From assembly GCF_950100655.1 (NCBI RefSeq), contig NZ_CATNLY010000023.1, positions 248,001 through 312,000 on the forward strand: DNA of 64,000 nucleotides, given 5' to 3'. Under the pieces are notes generated by a model. It was not told the DNA's origin. It saw only the letters and a program-made list of their open reading frames with translations, and did not search any database. The DNA comes from Pleomorphomonas sp. T1.2MG-36. GTDB lineage: Bacteria > Pseudomonadota > Alphaproteobacteria > Rhizobiales > Pleomorphomonadaceae. Both the position numbers and the translations under genes were made by a program. Below, piece by piece: positions 44,147 to 53,405 of this stretch. Position 1 is the first letter of the stretch. Every line of letters begins with the position of its first letter.

Positions 44147-44698
44147 CTATTCCAGATTGGTGTGATTGGCGCGCATAGCCTCCGGCGAAACGCCGAGATG
44201 GTCGCGCAGCTTCAGGATCATCACCTCGAACAGCACAAACTGCGCACCTTCATAGAGCGAGCCCATCGGCAGCACGGAGGCGGCGGCGCCATGGTCGTTG
44301 GCCATGGTCTGGGCGGGAAGCGTCAGAACGAGATCGGCCGCCTTGGCGCACCGGCCATCCGGTTGAGCGGTGATGAGCAGCGTCTGGGCGCCCGCCGACT
44401 TGGCGACCCCCATCAAGGCCTCCACGGTGGAGAAGAACCCCGGCCCTGCCGAGACGATCAGGAGATCGCCCTTCCCCACCGGCGGCGTGGTCATGTCCCC
44501 GACCATCGCGGCGTGACAGCCGAGATGGAACAGGCGCATGCAGAAGCCCTTGATCTGCAAGCCCTCGCGGCCGACGCCATAGAGCGCGATGCGCTTGGCC
44601 GAGGCAATCTTCCGGACCGCGAGATCGACTTGCTTGTCGTCCAGGCGTTCGAATACCCGCTCGAGATCGGTAATGGCGTCACGATAGAGAGTGGTCAT
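44147..44698 (-). CDS. SIS-domain sugar isomerase (6-phospho-3-hexuloisomerase-like)
   Basis: This 183-residue protein is one SIS domain like HxlB, with YGVGREGLQIKGFCMRLFHLG near residues 40-60, PPVGKGDLLIVSAGPG near 72 and the ending ANHTNLE typical of 6-phospho-3-hexuloisomerases. HxlB converts a hex-3-ulose 6-phosphate to fructose 6-phosphate. No hexulose-phosphate synthase partner (HxlA) is in the window, so the substrate here may be a different ketose phosphate. It is divergent from nothing but convergent with the kinase gene, and lies downstream of the ABC permease genes on the same strand. Confidence 0.85.
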   Translation of the reverse strand: MTTLYRDAITDLERVFERLDDKQVDLAVRKIASAKRIALYGVGREGLQIKGFCMRLFHLGCHAAMVGDMTTPPVGKGDLLIVSAGPGFFSTVEALMGVAKSAGAQTLLITAQPDGRCAKAADLVLTLPAQTMANDHGAAASVLPMGSLYEGAQFVLFEVMILKLRDHLGVSPEAMRANHTNLE

Positions 44699-44843
44699 GT
44701 TCCAGTTCCACAGTTTGCCGAAGGGTCAATGGCTTGGAACCCCGAGCCGGAAATCAGGCCCCGGAAGGAGCCGTCGGCGCCTGGAGCAGCCGCTGTTCGG
44801 CCTGATTGAACGAGATGCAACCCAAGTGTTCTTTTCATAAGCG

Positions 44844-45959
44844 TCATCCCGCCGGTCCTCGCTCCGCTCCGGCCGGAGGAGGAGCTGAAGAGGCGCGCTG
44901 ACGCTTGACCGCAAGGGCCGTCAGATGCCGGACGACGATGCGGCGGAAGAAGAAGTTCAGGGCCATGAACAGCAGGAGCATGACGCCCCAGATCATCTTC
45001 TTGGCAAAGGGCGACAGGCTGGCGATGGTGAAGGCGTTCTCGACGCACTGCAGCAGCAACACCGTCGGCAATATGTTCAGCAGTCGGCCACGGCCGCCGT
45101 CAGGATCCATGCCAGCCAGTACCGCCACCAGAATGGCTTCCAATTGGAAGGTGTCGCCGAAGCCGACCTTCATGGAGTTGAAGCGAGCCAGCATGATCAG
45201 CCCGGCAAGCGATGCCAGGACACCGCAGACGGTGTAGGAGATCAGGATGGTGCCTTCGAGCCTTAGGCCGCCGAACAGAGCAGCCACCTTGTTCTCGCCG
45301 TAGAGATACAGGCTCTTGCCGAAGACCGAGCTGTTCACGACGAACGCGATGACGACGAAAATGACGAGCACCAGGCAGAACGACGTGGGAATGACGCCGA
45401 AGATGGTGGACGACATGACGTTGACGTAGGCCTCGGGCATGCCCGTGATACCGGCGCCGCCGGTCAGGCCGGTGCCGAGGCCGGCGAACACCATCATCGA
45501 GCCGAGGGTGGTCAACAGCGGCGGAATGCCGAAGCGGACGATGACGATGCCGTTCAGCAGCCCGGCTCCGGCACCGACGCCGAGCGCCACCAGACAGGCC
45601 AGCGCGATCGCCGCGTCCTGGCCGAGGGCGGCCAGCACCGGCTCGGAGGTCATCAGCCGGGCGGCGAAAATGCCGGCGAGGTTGGCGACGGCGATGATCG
45701 ACAGATCGATGCCGCCCGACACCATCGACAGCCCCATGGCAAGGGACAGGAGGGCGAACTCCGGCGTCTGCTGGAGAACCGAGACGAGGTTCGTCGGGTT
45801 GAAGAACGCCGTTCCCAGGCAAAGGAAGATGAGAGCCAACACGCCGGCGATCATCGCGTAGAGAACGCTCTGGCTGAGGCCCTCCTCGTCCAGACGGGCC
45901 GGGAGGAGCCATCGCCAACTGATGCCGAGGGGCGACGTGGTGTGGTATTCGCCATTCAT
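44844..45959 (-). CDS. Sugar ABC transporter permease 2 (RbsC-like)
   Basis: This 371-residue inner-membrane protein of the BPD_transp_2 family has about ten hydrophobic segments. MVSGGIDLSIIAVANLAGIF near residues 78-97 and LVAVLAGMDPDGGRG near 282 are the family motifs. The ATG at 45959 follows AGGGGGAA; the longer frame overlaps the other permease gene. It forms a heterodimeric channel with the next permease, which is common in LsrCD- and RhaPQ-type importers. Confidence 0.9.
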   Translation of the reverse strand: MNGEYHTTSPLGISWRWLLPARLDEEGLSQSVLYAMIAGVLALIFLCLGTAFFNPTNLVSVLQQTPEFALLSLAMGLSMVSGGIDLSIIAVANLAGIFAARLMTSEPVLAALGQDAAIALACLVALGVGAGAGLLNGIVIVRFGIPPLLTTLGSMMVFAGLGTGLTGGAGITGMPEAYVNVMSSTIFGVIPTSFCLVLVIFVVIAFVVNSSVFGKSLYLYGENKVAALFGGLRLEGTILISYTVCGVLASLAGLIMLARFNSMKVGFGDTFQLEAILVAVLAGMDPDGGRGRLLNILPTVLLLQCVENAFTIASLSPFAKKMIWGVMLLLFMALNFFFRRIVVRHLTALAVKRQRASSAPPPAGAERGPAG

Positions 45960-45972
45960 CGCGGCGTTCCCC

Positions 45973-47052
45973 CTAAATGTTTTCGAAGTTGATCTGGCGA
46001 AGATTGCGCTTCTTCGCCCGGTAGTGCGAGATGGACGCGATGAGCACCAGCGCACAGCCGATGAAGAACCGGTTCCACGACGCCGAAAGACCGATGGTGA
46101 CCAGCGTGTTGTTGAGAAGGGTGACCAGCGTCATGCCGAGCAGCACACCGGAAACCGACCCGGCGCCACCACTGAGCTTGGCGCCACCGATAACCACCGC
46201 CGCGAGAACGAGCAACTCGTTGCCAACCAGCGTGACCGGATCGACCAGACGAATGTCGGAGACCATCATCACGCCCATCAGCCCGGCGAGCGCTCCGGCA
46301 TAGGCGTAGATGACGAGGTTGACCTTCAGCAGATTGACGCCGCAGCGCAGCGCGGCCAGCCGGTTGGAGCCGATCGCGTAGGTGGCGCGACCGATGGCGG
46401 TCCGGTTCAGCAGGTACCAGGTGGAGACGACGGCAAGAACCAGCGGTACGACGAACACCGACAGTCCGACGAAGCCCGGCCCATCGGGAAACTCGAACAG
46501 AACGTCGGTGCCGAAGTAGCGCAGGGACACCGGCATGCGGCCGGCGGTGATCGGGCCGGCGCCGAGGAAGACCATCAGAACGCCCTGGATGACGCCCTGC
46601 ATGGCCAGCGTGGTGATCAGCGTCGGCAGGGAGAACAACGAGATGATCAACCCGTTGACGGCTCCAACCAGCGCCCCGAGCGTCATCGCCACCAGTAGGG
46701 CAAAGGCGAGGCTGTCGAGGCCGGTCCATTTGGTGATCACGGTCGCGACGTAGGCGGACAGGATGGCGTTGGCCAGGAACGACACGTCGATGCCGCCGGA
46801 GACCATGACGACCAGCACGCCGAGCGCGACCACCGTCCAGGCCGCACCGCTGCGGATCAGGTCGAACAGGGAAGCGAGCGACAGGAAGTCGGGCGACCGC
46901 AAGGCAACCATGATGACGTAGACGACAATGAGGAAGGCGAGCAGGGACAACCCTCCCTGACGCCCGTCCTCCCGGCCCAGGAGACGGGCCAGCAGCCCGG
47001 TTCTGTTCGGCTCGCCCGCCTCGACTGTCTTATCGTTACCGTGCGGCTTCAT
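45973..47052 (-). CDS. Sugar ABC transporter permease 1 (RbsC-like)
   Basis: This 359-residue inner-membrane permease has about ten hydrophobic segments with VMVSGGIDVSFLANAIL near residue 83 and AAVVIGGAKLSGGAGSV near 285. It pairs with the second permease gene, which begins 14 bases after its stop. ATG 47052 after AAGGTG is chosen over a GTG two codons earlier. Confidence 0.9.
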   Translation of the reverse strand: MKPHGNDKTVEAGEPNRTGLLARLLGREDGRQGGLSLLAFLIVVYVIMVALRSPDFLSLASLFDLIRSGAAWTVVALGVLVVMVSGGIDVSFLANAILSAYVATVITKWTGLDSLAFALLVAMTLGALVGAVNGLIISLFSLPTLITTLAMQGVIQGVLMVFLGAGPITAGRMPVSLRYFGTDVLFEFPDGPGFVGLSVFVVPLVLAVVSTWYLLNRTAIGRATYAIGSNRLAALRCGVNLLKVNLVIYAYAGALAGLMGVMMVSDIRLVDPVTLVGNELLVLAAVVIGGAKLSGGAGSVSGVLLGMTLVTLLNNTLVTIGLSASWNRFFIGCALVLIASISHYRAKKRNLRQINFENI

Positions 47053-47112
47053 GTTCACACCTTGTTGGTTCTCTTGTCTTTTCTTGTGCTTCGGCGCCCA
47101 GCCCGAGAGGCC

Positions 47113-48603
47113 TCAGCTTGCCTGGCGAAGGCCGCTGGACAGCATCTCGACGGTCAGCGTCTCGCCGGAGAATTCGGTGGCCAGCGTTCCGGCCTGCATC
47201 ATGAAAACCCTGTTGCAGCTCATGACGAGCTCTTCGAGGTCGTCGGAGATCATGATGACGCCGCGCCCCTGGCGAGCCAGTTGGCGAACGATGTCGTGGA
47301 TCTCCATCTTCGAGCCGACGTCGATGCCAACGGTCGGGTTGTCGAGGATCAGGATCTTGGGATCGGTGGCGAGCCACTTCGCCAGCACCACCTTTTGCTG
47401 GTTGCCGCCCGAGAGACTCTGAACGGGCTCCTCGCCGGATGGCGTCTTCACCCGGACCTTGCGGATCCAGGTGTCGCCAATGGTGCGCTCGACCGTGCGC
47501 GACAGCAGGCCGAACCTCCCCTTGCTGACCTCGAATGTCGAGGATGCGATGTTCGTCATGATGGGCTTGCGGGCGAACAGACCCTGGCTGTGCCGATCCT
47601 CCGACACCAGGACGACGCCGTTGCGGATCGCCTCGCGGGGGGATTGGGGGCTGAGCTGGCGTCCGGCCAGGGTTATCTTGCCGGCGTCCGCCGGGTTCAG
47701 GCCAAACAGCGTCAGGGCGATCTCGGTACGCCCCGCCCCGGTCAAGCCGGCAAAGCCGACGATTTCGCCCGGCCGCAACGAAAACGACACGTCGTGGTAC
47801 TGATCGCGGCGGCACAACCCCTCGACGACGAGCAGGGGCTCGCCGGCCCGATGGTACTCCTGCGGCGCCTTCTCACCCTTGAACTCGATGCCGGTCATCA
47901 GATAGCTGAGTTTGGTGGTGGTCAGGTCGGCGGGGGCATATTCACCGATTTTCCGACCGTCTCGCAGCACGTAGAAGCGATCGGCGATCTCGAACAACTC
48001 ATCGAGCTTGTGGCTGATGAAGATGATCGCCATGCCCTTGCTCTTGAGGCGACGAACCATGTTCAGCAGTTGGGCGACATCCCGGCTTGGCAGCGCGGTC
48101 GTCGGCTCGTCCATGACCAGAAGGCGGCAATCCTGCGTGAGGGCGCGGGCAATGGCCGCCGTCTGCCGTGCACCGATCGGCAGATCGCCCAGCCGGGCGC
48201 GCAAGGGAAGGTCGGCGCCGAGCTCGTACAGCGCTTTCGCAGCGATCCGGTCCACCTCGCTCCAGTCCACCCAGCCGCGACGCCGGGATTGCACGACGTG
48301 GAAGGCGATGTTCTCCGCCACGGTCAGGTCGGGGAAGATGGACAGGTCCTGGTAGATGATCTCGATGCCGAGCGCCATGGACTGCGCCGGCGTCAGTCTC
48401 TCGAACGCCTGTCCCTGCCAGATGATCCGGCCGCTGTCCGGGGCCTCGCCACCGGCGATGCATTTCATCAATGTCGACTTGCCCGAACCGTTGGCGCCTG
48501 CCAGGCACAGGACCTGTCCGGCCTCGATGGTCATATCCACGGCATCGAGAGCCTGGGTGCCGATGTAGCGCTTGCTCAGCCCCTCAAGACGTAGCAGTTC
48601 CAT
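47113..48603 (-). CDS. Sugar ABC transporter ATP-binding protein, two ATPase domains
   Basis: This 496-residue protein has tandem ATPase domains. Walker A GANGSGKSTLMK is near residues 34-45, Walker [16 protein letters not shown] near 160, and the second domain has GLTGAGRTEIAL near 285 and [15 protein letters not shown] near 400. It energises the two-permease sugar importer encoded downstream. The 430-base gap before it, back to the binding-protein gene, contains a rhizobial-type repeat, so transcription may partly stop there. Confidence 0.93.
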   Translation of the reverse strand: MELLRLEGLSKRYIGTQALDAVDMTIEAGQVLCLAGANGSGKSTLMKCIAGGEAPDSGRIIWQGQAFERLTPAQSMALGIEIIYQDLSIFPDLTVAENIAFHVVQSRRRGWVDWSEVDRIAAKALYELGADLPLRARLGDLPIGARQTAAIARALTQDCRLLVMDEPTTALPSRDVAQLLNMVRRLKSKGMAIIFISHKLDELFEIADRFYVLRDGRKIGEYAPADLTTTKLSYLMTGIEFKGEKAPQEYHRAGEPLLVVEGLCRRDQYHDVSFSLRPGEIVGFAGLTGAGRTEIALTLFGLNPADAGKITLAGRQLSPQSPREAIRNGVVLVSEDRHSQGLFARKPIMTNIASSTFEVSKGRFGLLSRTVERTIGDTWIRKVRVKTPSGEEPVQSLSGGNQQKVVLAKWLATDPKILILDNPTVGIDVGSKMEIHDIVRQLARQGRGVIMISDDLEELVMSCNRVFMMQAGTLATEFSGETLTVEMLSSGLRQAS

Positions 48604-48928
48604 TGTCTGGTTCTCTCCAACGAATCCGAACAGGCCAAGCTACGCCCGGAATGCCCGGCCCGCGACCATCATCGGTCCGGCACGGCCCGTCCATTCGGAG
48701 CGCGCCAGTTGCCGGACACCGGTATGTTTCGTATCGATTTTCCGGAGCCCTGCCGCTGAAAGCCGGATCTTCCGAAACGCCCCCGCATTTTCGGTCCAAG
48801 CACCTTCGGACGAGCCTCGCCCCCGGAAGTCGGAGACGAGGCGCGGCGTTCGATGCGAGAACCTTGCTGGCTCGTTTTGTCACGAGGACGCAAGTCGGCG
48901 ACCAACCGTCTGGTCAGGTTCGAGACCT

Positions 48929-49030
48929 AGAGCGCATCCGGCGAACCTTGGTTCGCCAACGTGCTCTATCTATTTGTTTTTACGCAACTCCGGACGCAAA
49001 ACCGGTTCCCACTTTTGCTGGAATTGCTCT
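48929..49030. repeat. Rhizobial-type intergenic palindromic repeat element
   Basis: The element is bounded by AGAGC and GCTCT. It contains the stretch (minus strand) GCAATTCCAGCAAAAGTGG, then AACCGGTTTTGCGTCCGGA, then TTGCGTAAAAACAAATAGAT, which I know as a very common intergenic repeat of Rhizobiales. It also holds a perfect hairpin, GGCGAACC-TT-GGTTCGCC, at 48940-48957. It lies just after the stop of the binding-protein gene. The remaining part of the gap (48604-48928) shows nothing recognisable. Confidence 0.75.
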
Positions 49031-49033
49031 AAA

Positions 49034-50035
49034 TCAGAACGCGTATTCCTGATAGTTTTCCTTGGTCAGAACCAGGGTCGCGTTGCCGTAGATGACGCCG
49101 TTCTCGATGGTCACCTTCTCGTAGCCGGGCCGCTTGAGGTCGATACCAGCCTCGATCGCTTCGCCCTTGAGCGCCTTGTAGGCGACGTGGGCAGCTGCAT
49201 AGCCGGCGTCGGCGGGGCGCCAGCACTGGGCTTCGGCCTGGTAGCCTTCCTCGAGGTAGACGCCATTGATGCTCGGCAGGCCAAGTCCGACCACCTTGAT
49301 ATCCTTGCGGCGCAGCTTCTCGACCGCGAGGGCGGCCATCGACGAACCGGAGACGGAGCAGCCGAAGAAGCCCTTCAGGTCGGGATACTTCTTGAGCGTC
49401 TCGTTGACCTTGTCGAGCGCGGTCTTCTCGTCGTTGTTGTCCTCGAGCGGTTCGGACAGCACGAACTCGAGCTTGGGGTAGTTCTTCTTGGCGTGTTCGA
49501 AGCCCGCCTTGAACCACTGCATGTGGGTTTCCATGGTCAGGGCGCCGACGATGCCGGCATACTTGCCTTCTCCGCCCATGGCCTTGGCGAGGTTCTCGAA
49601 CATCAGGGCGCCGAAGTCCTCGTTCTTGAACGCTTCCACGTCGTAGTTGGAGACGCCGGCGAGGCTTTGGGCCTCGTGACTGATGACGATGATGCCGGCC
49701 TTGCGCGCCTTTTCCAGGATCGGCTTGATCGACTGGGGATCGTTGGGCACGACCAGAATGGCGTCGACGTGCTTGGCGATCAGGCTTTCGACCATCTGGG
49801 CCTGCTTGGCCGGATCGCCGGTCTCCGGCGCGATCTGGTAGGCGTTGACGCCGAAGTCGGCGGCGAACTGCTCGACGCCCTTACGCATGTCATCGAACCA
49901 GGAGATGCCCTCCTGCTTGGCGCACATGACGATCTCGAACTTCTTGCCGGACTCAGCGCCGAAAGCCGCCCGTCCTGCCGATCCCAGAGCCAGCATGCCG
50001 GCTCCTCCAACGAGGACAGCTCTTCTCGTGATCAT
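49034..50035 (-). CDS. Periplasmic sugar-binding protein (LsrB/RhaS-like) with Tat-type signal
   Basis: This 333-residue type I periplasmic binding protein starts with MITRRAVLVGGAGMLALGS, a twin-arginine-like signal rather than a plain Sec signal. The mature part has FDDMRKGVEQFAADFG near residues 47-62 and AILVVPNDPQSIKPILEKA near 92-110. It should bind a sugar or sugar-like autoinducer for the two-permease importer. GGGAGGA just upstream of the ATG is a strong ribosome site, and two palindromes overlap the untranslated leader. Context with an FGGY kinase and two phosphosugar isomerases favours a pentose or branched sugar. Confidence 0.9.
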   Translation of the reverse strand: MITRRAVLVGGAGMLALGSAGRAAFGAESGKKFEIVMCAKQEGISWFDDMRKGVEQFAADFGVNAYQIAPETGDPAKQAQMVESLIAKHVDAILVVPNDPQSIKPILEKARKAGIIVISHEAQSLAGVSNYDVEAFKNEDFGALMFENLAKAMGGEGKYAGIVGALTMETHMQWFKAGFEHAKKNYPKLEFVLSEPLEDNNDEKTALDKVNETLKKYPDLKGFFGCSVSGSSMAALAVEKLRRKDIKVVGLGLPSINGVYLEEGYQAEAQCWRPADAGYAAAHVAYKALKGEAIEAGIDLKRPGYEKVTIENGVIYGNATLVLTKENYQEYAF

Positions 50036-50051
50036 TCTAGGTCCTCCCTAT

Positions 50052-50081
50052 GCACATATGTGCTTCGAAAAACACATGTGT
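50052..50081. promoter_or_regulatory. Paired palindromes GCACATATGTGC and ACACATGTGT
   Basis: GCACATATGTGC at 50052-50063 and ACACATGTGT at 50072-50081 are both palindromic with centres 19 bases apart. They sit 17-46 bases upstream of the sugar-binding-protein start, in its leader. They are the best operator candidates for the SorC-type regulator. The rest of the 50036-50432 gap is unremarkable. Confidence 0.55.
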
Positions 50082-50432
50082 GTTACGCCTCCGTTCGGGG
50101 AGGTGTCAATAGGCTCTCCAAGGGTCCGAAATGATGCGCAACAACCCGTAGTTTCGGGGTGAGACGACACCCATCCGAAGGATGCGGAGGCGTCCATATG
50201 GAACCGGGTAAAGACATCGATCGACCGAGAGCGGTACCGCCCGTTGCGCGTCACGTGAGGATGCGGGCCGGGCTGCGGCGTCACCCCAGGGCACGCCCCT
50301 TTCCGCAGGCACCGGACAAAATGGTGGCTTCGCCGACCTTGTATTTTCTGCGCATCCGGCTTTCCCTCGTTTCCCGGACGAGACTCAGACCGGCAAACCA
50401 AGACAGCGTTGCGACAAGGCGCGGAGATCCCG

Positions 50433-51155
50433 ATGACATCCACTCCTGCCGATCCCGAAGCGCATTTCAAACAGCAGGCCGGGGAGTACGCGGCCTCGCT
50501 AGTGCTGCCCGGCATGGTGGTCGGTCTCGGCACGGGGTCGACGGCAATCTTTGCCACTCGCAAGATCGGCGCTCGCCTCAAGGCGGGCGATCTCCGGGAC
50601 ATCGTGGCCGTCGCGACGTCGCGCGCCACCGACGCTGCCGCTCGGGCGCTCGGACTCCCCATGTTGACGGACGACATTCCACGCGAGATCGACATCACCA
50701 TAGACGGCGCCGATGAGGTGGATCCCGAGGTGAATCTCATCAAGGGCGGTGGCGGCGCCTTGTTGCGCGAGAAGATCGTGGCCCAGTCCAGCCACCGGGT
50801 GGTCATCGTCGTGGATGCGGAGAAGCTGTCGCCCCGGCTCGGCACACACTGGCCGCTGCCGGTGGAGACGCTCGCGTTCGGTTGGCGGTCGCAGGTGCGC
50901 TTCCTTGAAAACCTTGGCGCGACGGTCGTGCCGCGACCCGGTCAGGGCGATCTCTTCCGCACCGACCAGGGCAACATCATTCTCGACAGCCGCTTCGGCC
51001 CGATCGACGATCCGCAGGCCCTGGCCGGCACGCTCGACGCGCGGGCCGGGCTCGTCGGGCACGGCTTGTTCATCGGCATGGCCACCGACCTCGTCGTGGC
51101 GGGAGAGGATGGGGTGCGCCACATCGAGCGCAGCCCACGGCAAGCCACACCTTGA
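50433..51155 (+). CDS. rpiA: Ribose-5-phosphate isomerase A
   Basis: This 240-residue protein is RpiA, which interconverts ribose 5-phosphate and ribulose 5-phosphate. GLGTGSTA near residues 32-39, TIDGADEVDP near 89 and KGGGGALLREKIVA near 103 contain the known catalytic Asp, Glu and Lys. ATG 50433 with GGAGA upstream is chosen over an earlier ATG. It is divergent from the sugar-binding-protein gene and next to a kinase/ABC sugar module, so it may be a pathway-specific copy alongside a housekeeping one elsewhere. Confidence 0.92.
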   Translation: MTSTPADPEAHFKQQAGEYAASLVLPGMVVGLGTGSTAIFATRKIGARLKAGDLRDIVAVATSRATDAAARALGLPMLTDDIPREIDITIDGADEVDPEVNLIKGGGGALLREKIVAQSSHRVVIVVDAEKLSPRLGTHWPLPVETLAFGWRSQVRFLENLGATVVPRPGQGDLFRTDQGNIILDSRFGPIDDPQALAGTLDARAGLVGHGLFIGMATDLVVAGEDGVRHIERSPRQATP

Positions 51156-51184
51156 GCCGTCATGGGACGGGAGGGCACCGCCCC

Positions 51185-52705
51185 CTATCGATGCGTACCG
51201 CCCTTGTTCCGATAGGTCTTCAGCATGAAGAAGACGACCACGCCCAGCATCCCGATCAGGCCTGAGGCGGTGGACAGCAAGACCGAATGGGTCGCGGAAA
51301 AGGCCGCCTTGCCGGCCTCGATCAGCGCCGCGCCGTGCTCTTCTGCAAGCTGACCGGCCACCAGATAGGTATCGCCGATCGAACGCGCAGCCTGGTCGGC
51401 AAGCGGTTGCGCCAGCCCCGGCGGCACCTTCATAGTGTGTCCATAGACGCTGGACATGAAGACGCCGAACAGCGTTATTCCGATGCCGGTGCCGAGCTCA
51501 TAACCGGTTGCTTCGAGCGAGCCGGCCGCCCCGCCCTTGCTGGCCTCGACCGACCCCATGATCGCGATGGACGACGCCGTCAGCCCCGTGCTGAGCGTCA
51601 GGCCCAGAACGGCCAGCATCGCGGGGACGACCACGCCGGGGCGGCCGAAATCGCTCCAGGCAAGACAGCCAAGGGCTACGGCAGCGACGACCAGCGACAG
51701 GCTCGCGAGAAGGCGCAGGCCGAGCAGGTTCGACATGTAGCCGGCCACCGGTCCGCCGACCGCCGACGCCGCCATGATCGGAATCATGAACATTCCGGCC
51801 TGAAGCGGCGTCTTGCCGAGCACGTATTGCAGCTCTTGCGCCAGCGTCAGCTCGACACCGGCAAGCGCGCCCGTCGCCAGAACGGCCATGACGATGCCGG
51901 CCAGGATTGCCGGGTGCGAAAATAGTGACAGATCGAGCATCGGATCGCTCGACCGAAGCTGCTGCCTGACAAACAGCATCAGCATGACCAGGCCGAAGGC
52001 GAGAACAAGCGCGGCAACGGCAAGCGGCTGCTTGGCGCCGAAGCCGGCCTTGACGGCATAGACGACCGAAATCATGCCCACGATGAGCAGGATCGCCTGG
52101 CCGATGGCCCACTTGCCGGGAATGGTCGTCTCGGTGCGCGGCAGCAACAGATAGCACGCCGGCACGATGGCCAGCATGACCGGCACGTTGATGAGAAAGA
52201 CCGAGCCCCACCAGAAGCGTTCCAGCAAGGCACCGCCGACCAGCGGGCCGACCGCCGCGCCGGCCGCGCCCACCATGCTCCAGAGGCCGAGCGCCATTGC
52301 CCGTTCGCCCTCGTCCTCGAACGTCTTGCGAACGATGCCCAGAACGCAGGGCATGATCATGGACCCGCCAAGGGCCAGCAGCATGCGCGCGCCGATCAGC
52401 ATCGTCGCACTTTGGGCGAAGGCGGCCAGACCGGAGGCAAAACCGAAAACGGCGAGGCCGACGAGCAGAATCCGTCGATTGCCGATCCGATCGGCGAGCG
52501 TTCCCATGGGAACCAGCAAGCCCGCCATCAGCAAGGGATAGATATCGATGATCCAGAGCACCTCGGTGCTTGTGGCACCGAGTGCCTGGGTCAGGGTCGG
52601 AATCGCGACGTGCAGGATGGTCATGTCGAGCACGACTGGCAGAAAGGCCAGAATGACGGCGATCAGAACGAGCCAACGCTTCGGAAAGACAGGGATAAAG
52701 GACAT
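51185..52705 (-). CDS. smvA: SmvA-type 14-TM MFS multidrug efflux pump
   Basis: This 506-residue protein is a DHA2-family drug/proton antiporter with about 14 membrane segments. It closely resembles, from memory, SmvA, which exports methyl viologen, acriflavine and cationic biocides. LDMTILHVAIPTL near residue 25 is the family motif D1, LADRIGNRR near 70 is motif A, and GSVFLINVPVML near 165 is conserved. It is divergent from a TetR gene, as smvA is from smvR in enterobacteria. The start is uncertain: ATG 52705 gives the SmvA-like N-terminus, while ATG 52738 has no ribosome site. Confidence 0.88.
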   Translation of the reverse strand: MSFIPVFPKRWLVLIAVILAFLPVVLDMTILHVAIPTLTQALGATSTEVLWIIDIYPLLMAGLLVPMGTLADRIGNRRILLVGLAVFGFASGLAAFAQSATMLIGARMLLALGGSMIMPCVLGIVRKTFEDEGERAMALGLWSMVGAAGAAVGPLVGGALLERFWWGSVFLINVPVMLAIVPACYLLLPRTETTIPGKWAIGQAILLIVGMISVVYAVKAGFGAKQPLAVAALVLAFGLVMLMLFVRQQLRSSDPMLDLSLFSHPAILAGIVMAVLATGALAGVELTLAQELQYVLGKTPLQAGMFMIPIMAASAVGGPVAGYMSNLLGLRLLASLSLVVAAVALGCLAWSDFGRPGVVVPAMLAVLGLTLSTGLTASSIAIMGSVEASKGGAAGSLEATGYELGTGIGITLFGVFMSSVYGHTMKVPPGLAQPLADQAARSIGDTYLVAGQLAEEHGAALIEAGKAAFSATHSVLLSTASGLIGMLGVVVFFMLKTYRNKGGTHR

Positions 52706-52745
52706 GACAAACCCAAATGACGCATTGCGCGTCCTCATATAAATA

Positions 52746-52770
52746 CATACGTATGGATTTCAATCATATG
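52746..52770. promoter_or_regulatory. CATACGTATG and CATATG palindromes between smvA and tetR
   Basis: CATACGTATG at 52746-52755 and CATATG at 52765-52770 lie in the 88-base gap between the divergent pump and regulator genes. TetR proteins that control QacA/SmvA-type pumps bind palindromes in exactly this position. Confidence 0.5.
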
Positions 52771-52793
52771 TCCATCAAACTTGGTTGAAGCAC

Positions 52794-53330
52794 ATGGGCA
52801 GGAAACCGACGATCACCCGCAATCTCTTGCTCGACATTGCCGAGGATATCGTCCGCAGCGACGGCGCGAAGGGGCTGACGATCGAGGCGTTGGCGCGGTC
52901 GGCCGGCGTGTCCAAAGGCGGCGTGCAATACTCCTTCGCATCCAAGGACGACCTGGTTCGTGCGCTGATCGATCGTTGGACCAATCAGTTCGATGAGATG
53001 CTGAAGGAGGATGAACCGACCACGGCGGTGGCGTTCGTTCGCCGCTACATCCAGGCGATGCGCGCCTCGCAAGAGGCGATGAATGCCAAAATGGCCGGGC
53101 TGATGATCGCCTACATGCGGAACCCCGAAAACCTGCGGGAAGTTCGAGAGTGGTACCACGCCATGTTCGAGCGGCTTGGAGCCGGAACGCCGGACAAACA
53201 GGCGGCCCGCGTCGCCTTCCTGGCGGTCGAGGGGCTGTTCCTGTTGCGCATCGTCGGCGTCGATGACGATGACACCTGGATGACCCTGCTGGATGACGTA
53301 GAATCCACGCTGGCGCGCCTGGCTGGCTGA
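52794..53330 (+). CDS. TetR-family repressor (SmvR-like)
   Basis: This 178-residue protein has a TetR helix-turn-helix at about 5-50 (IEALARSAGVSKGGVQYSFASKDDLV) and a helical ligand-binding domain. It is divergent from the smvA-type pump gene, so it most likely represses the pump until a cationic drug binds. ATG 52794 is used; the frame begins three codons earlier at a TTG. Confidence 0.9.
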   Translation: MGRKPTITRNLLLDIAEDIVRSDGAKGLTIEALARSAGVSKGGVQYSFASKDDLVRALIDRWTNQFDEMLKEDEPTTAVAFVRRYIQAMRASQEAMNAKMAGLMIAYMRNPENLREVREWYHAMFERLGAGTPDKQAARVAFLAVEGLFLLRIVGVDDDDTWMTLLDDVESTLARLAG

Positions 53331-53405
53331 TCAGACCACCCGTCGCCGGCTTCGCTTGCCGACGACCGGTGTCGAGTGGGATGATCGGGCATCGGTCACG
53401 GACGA

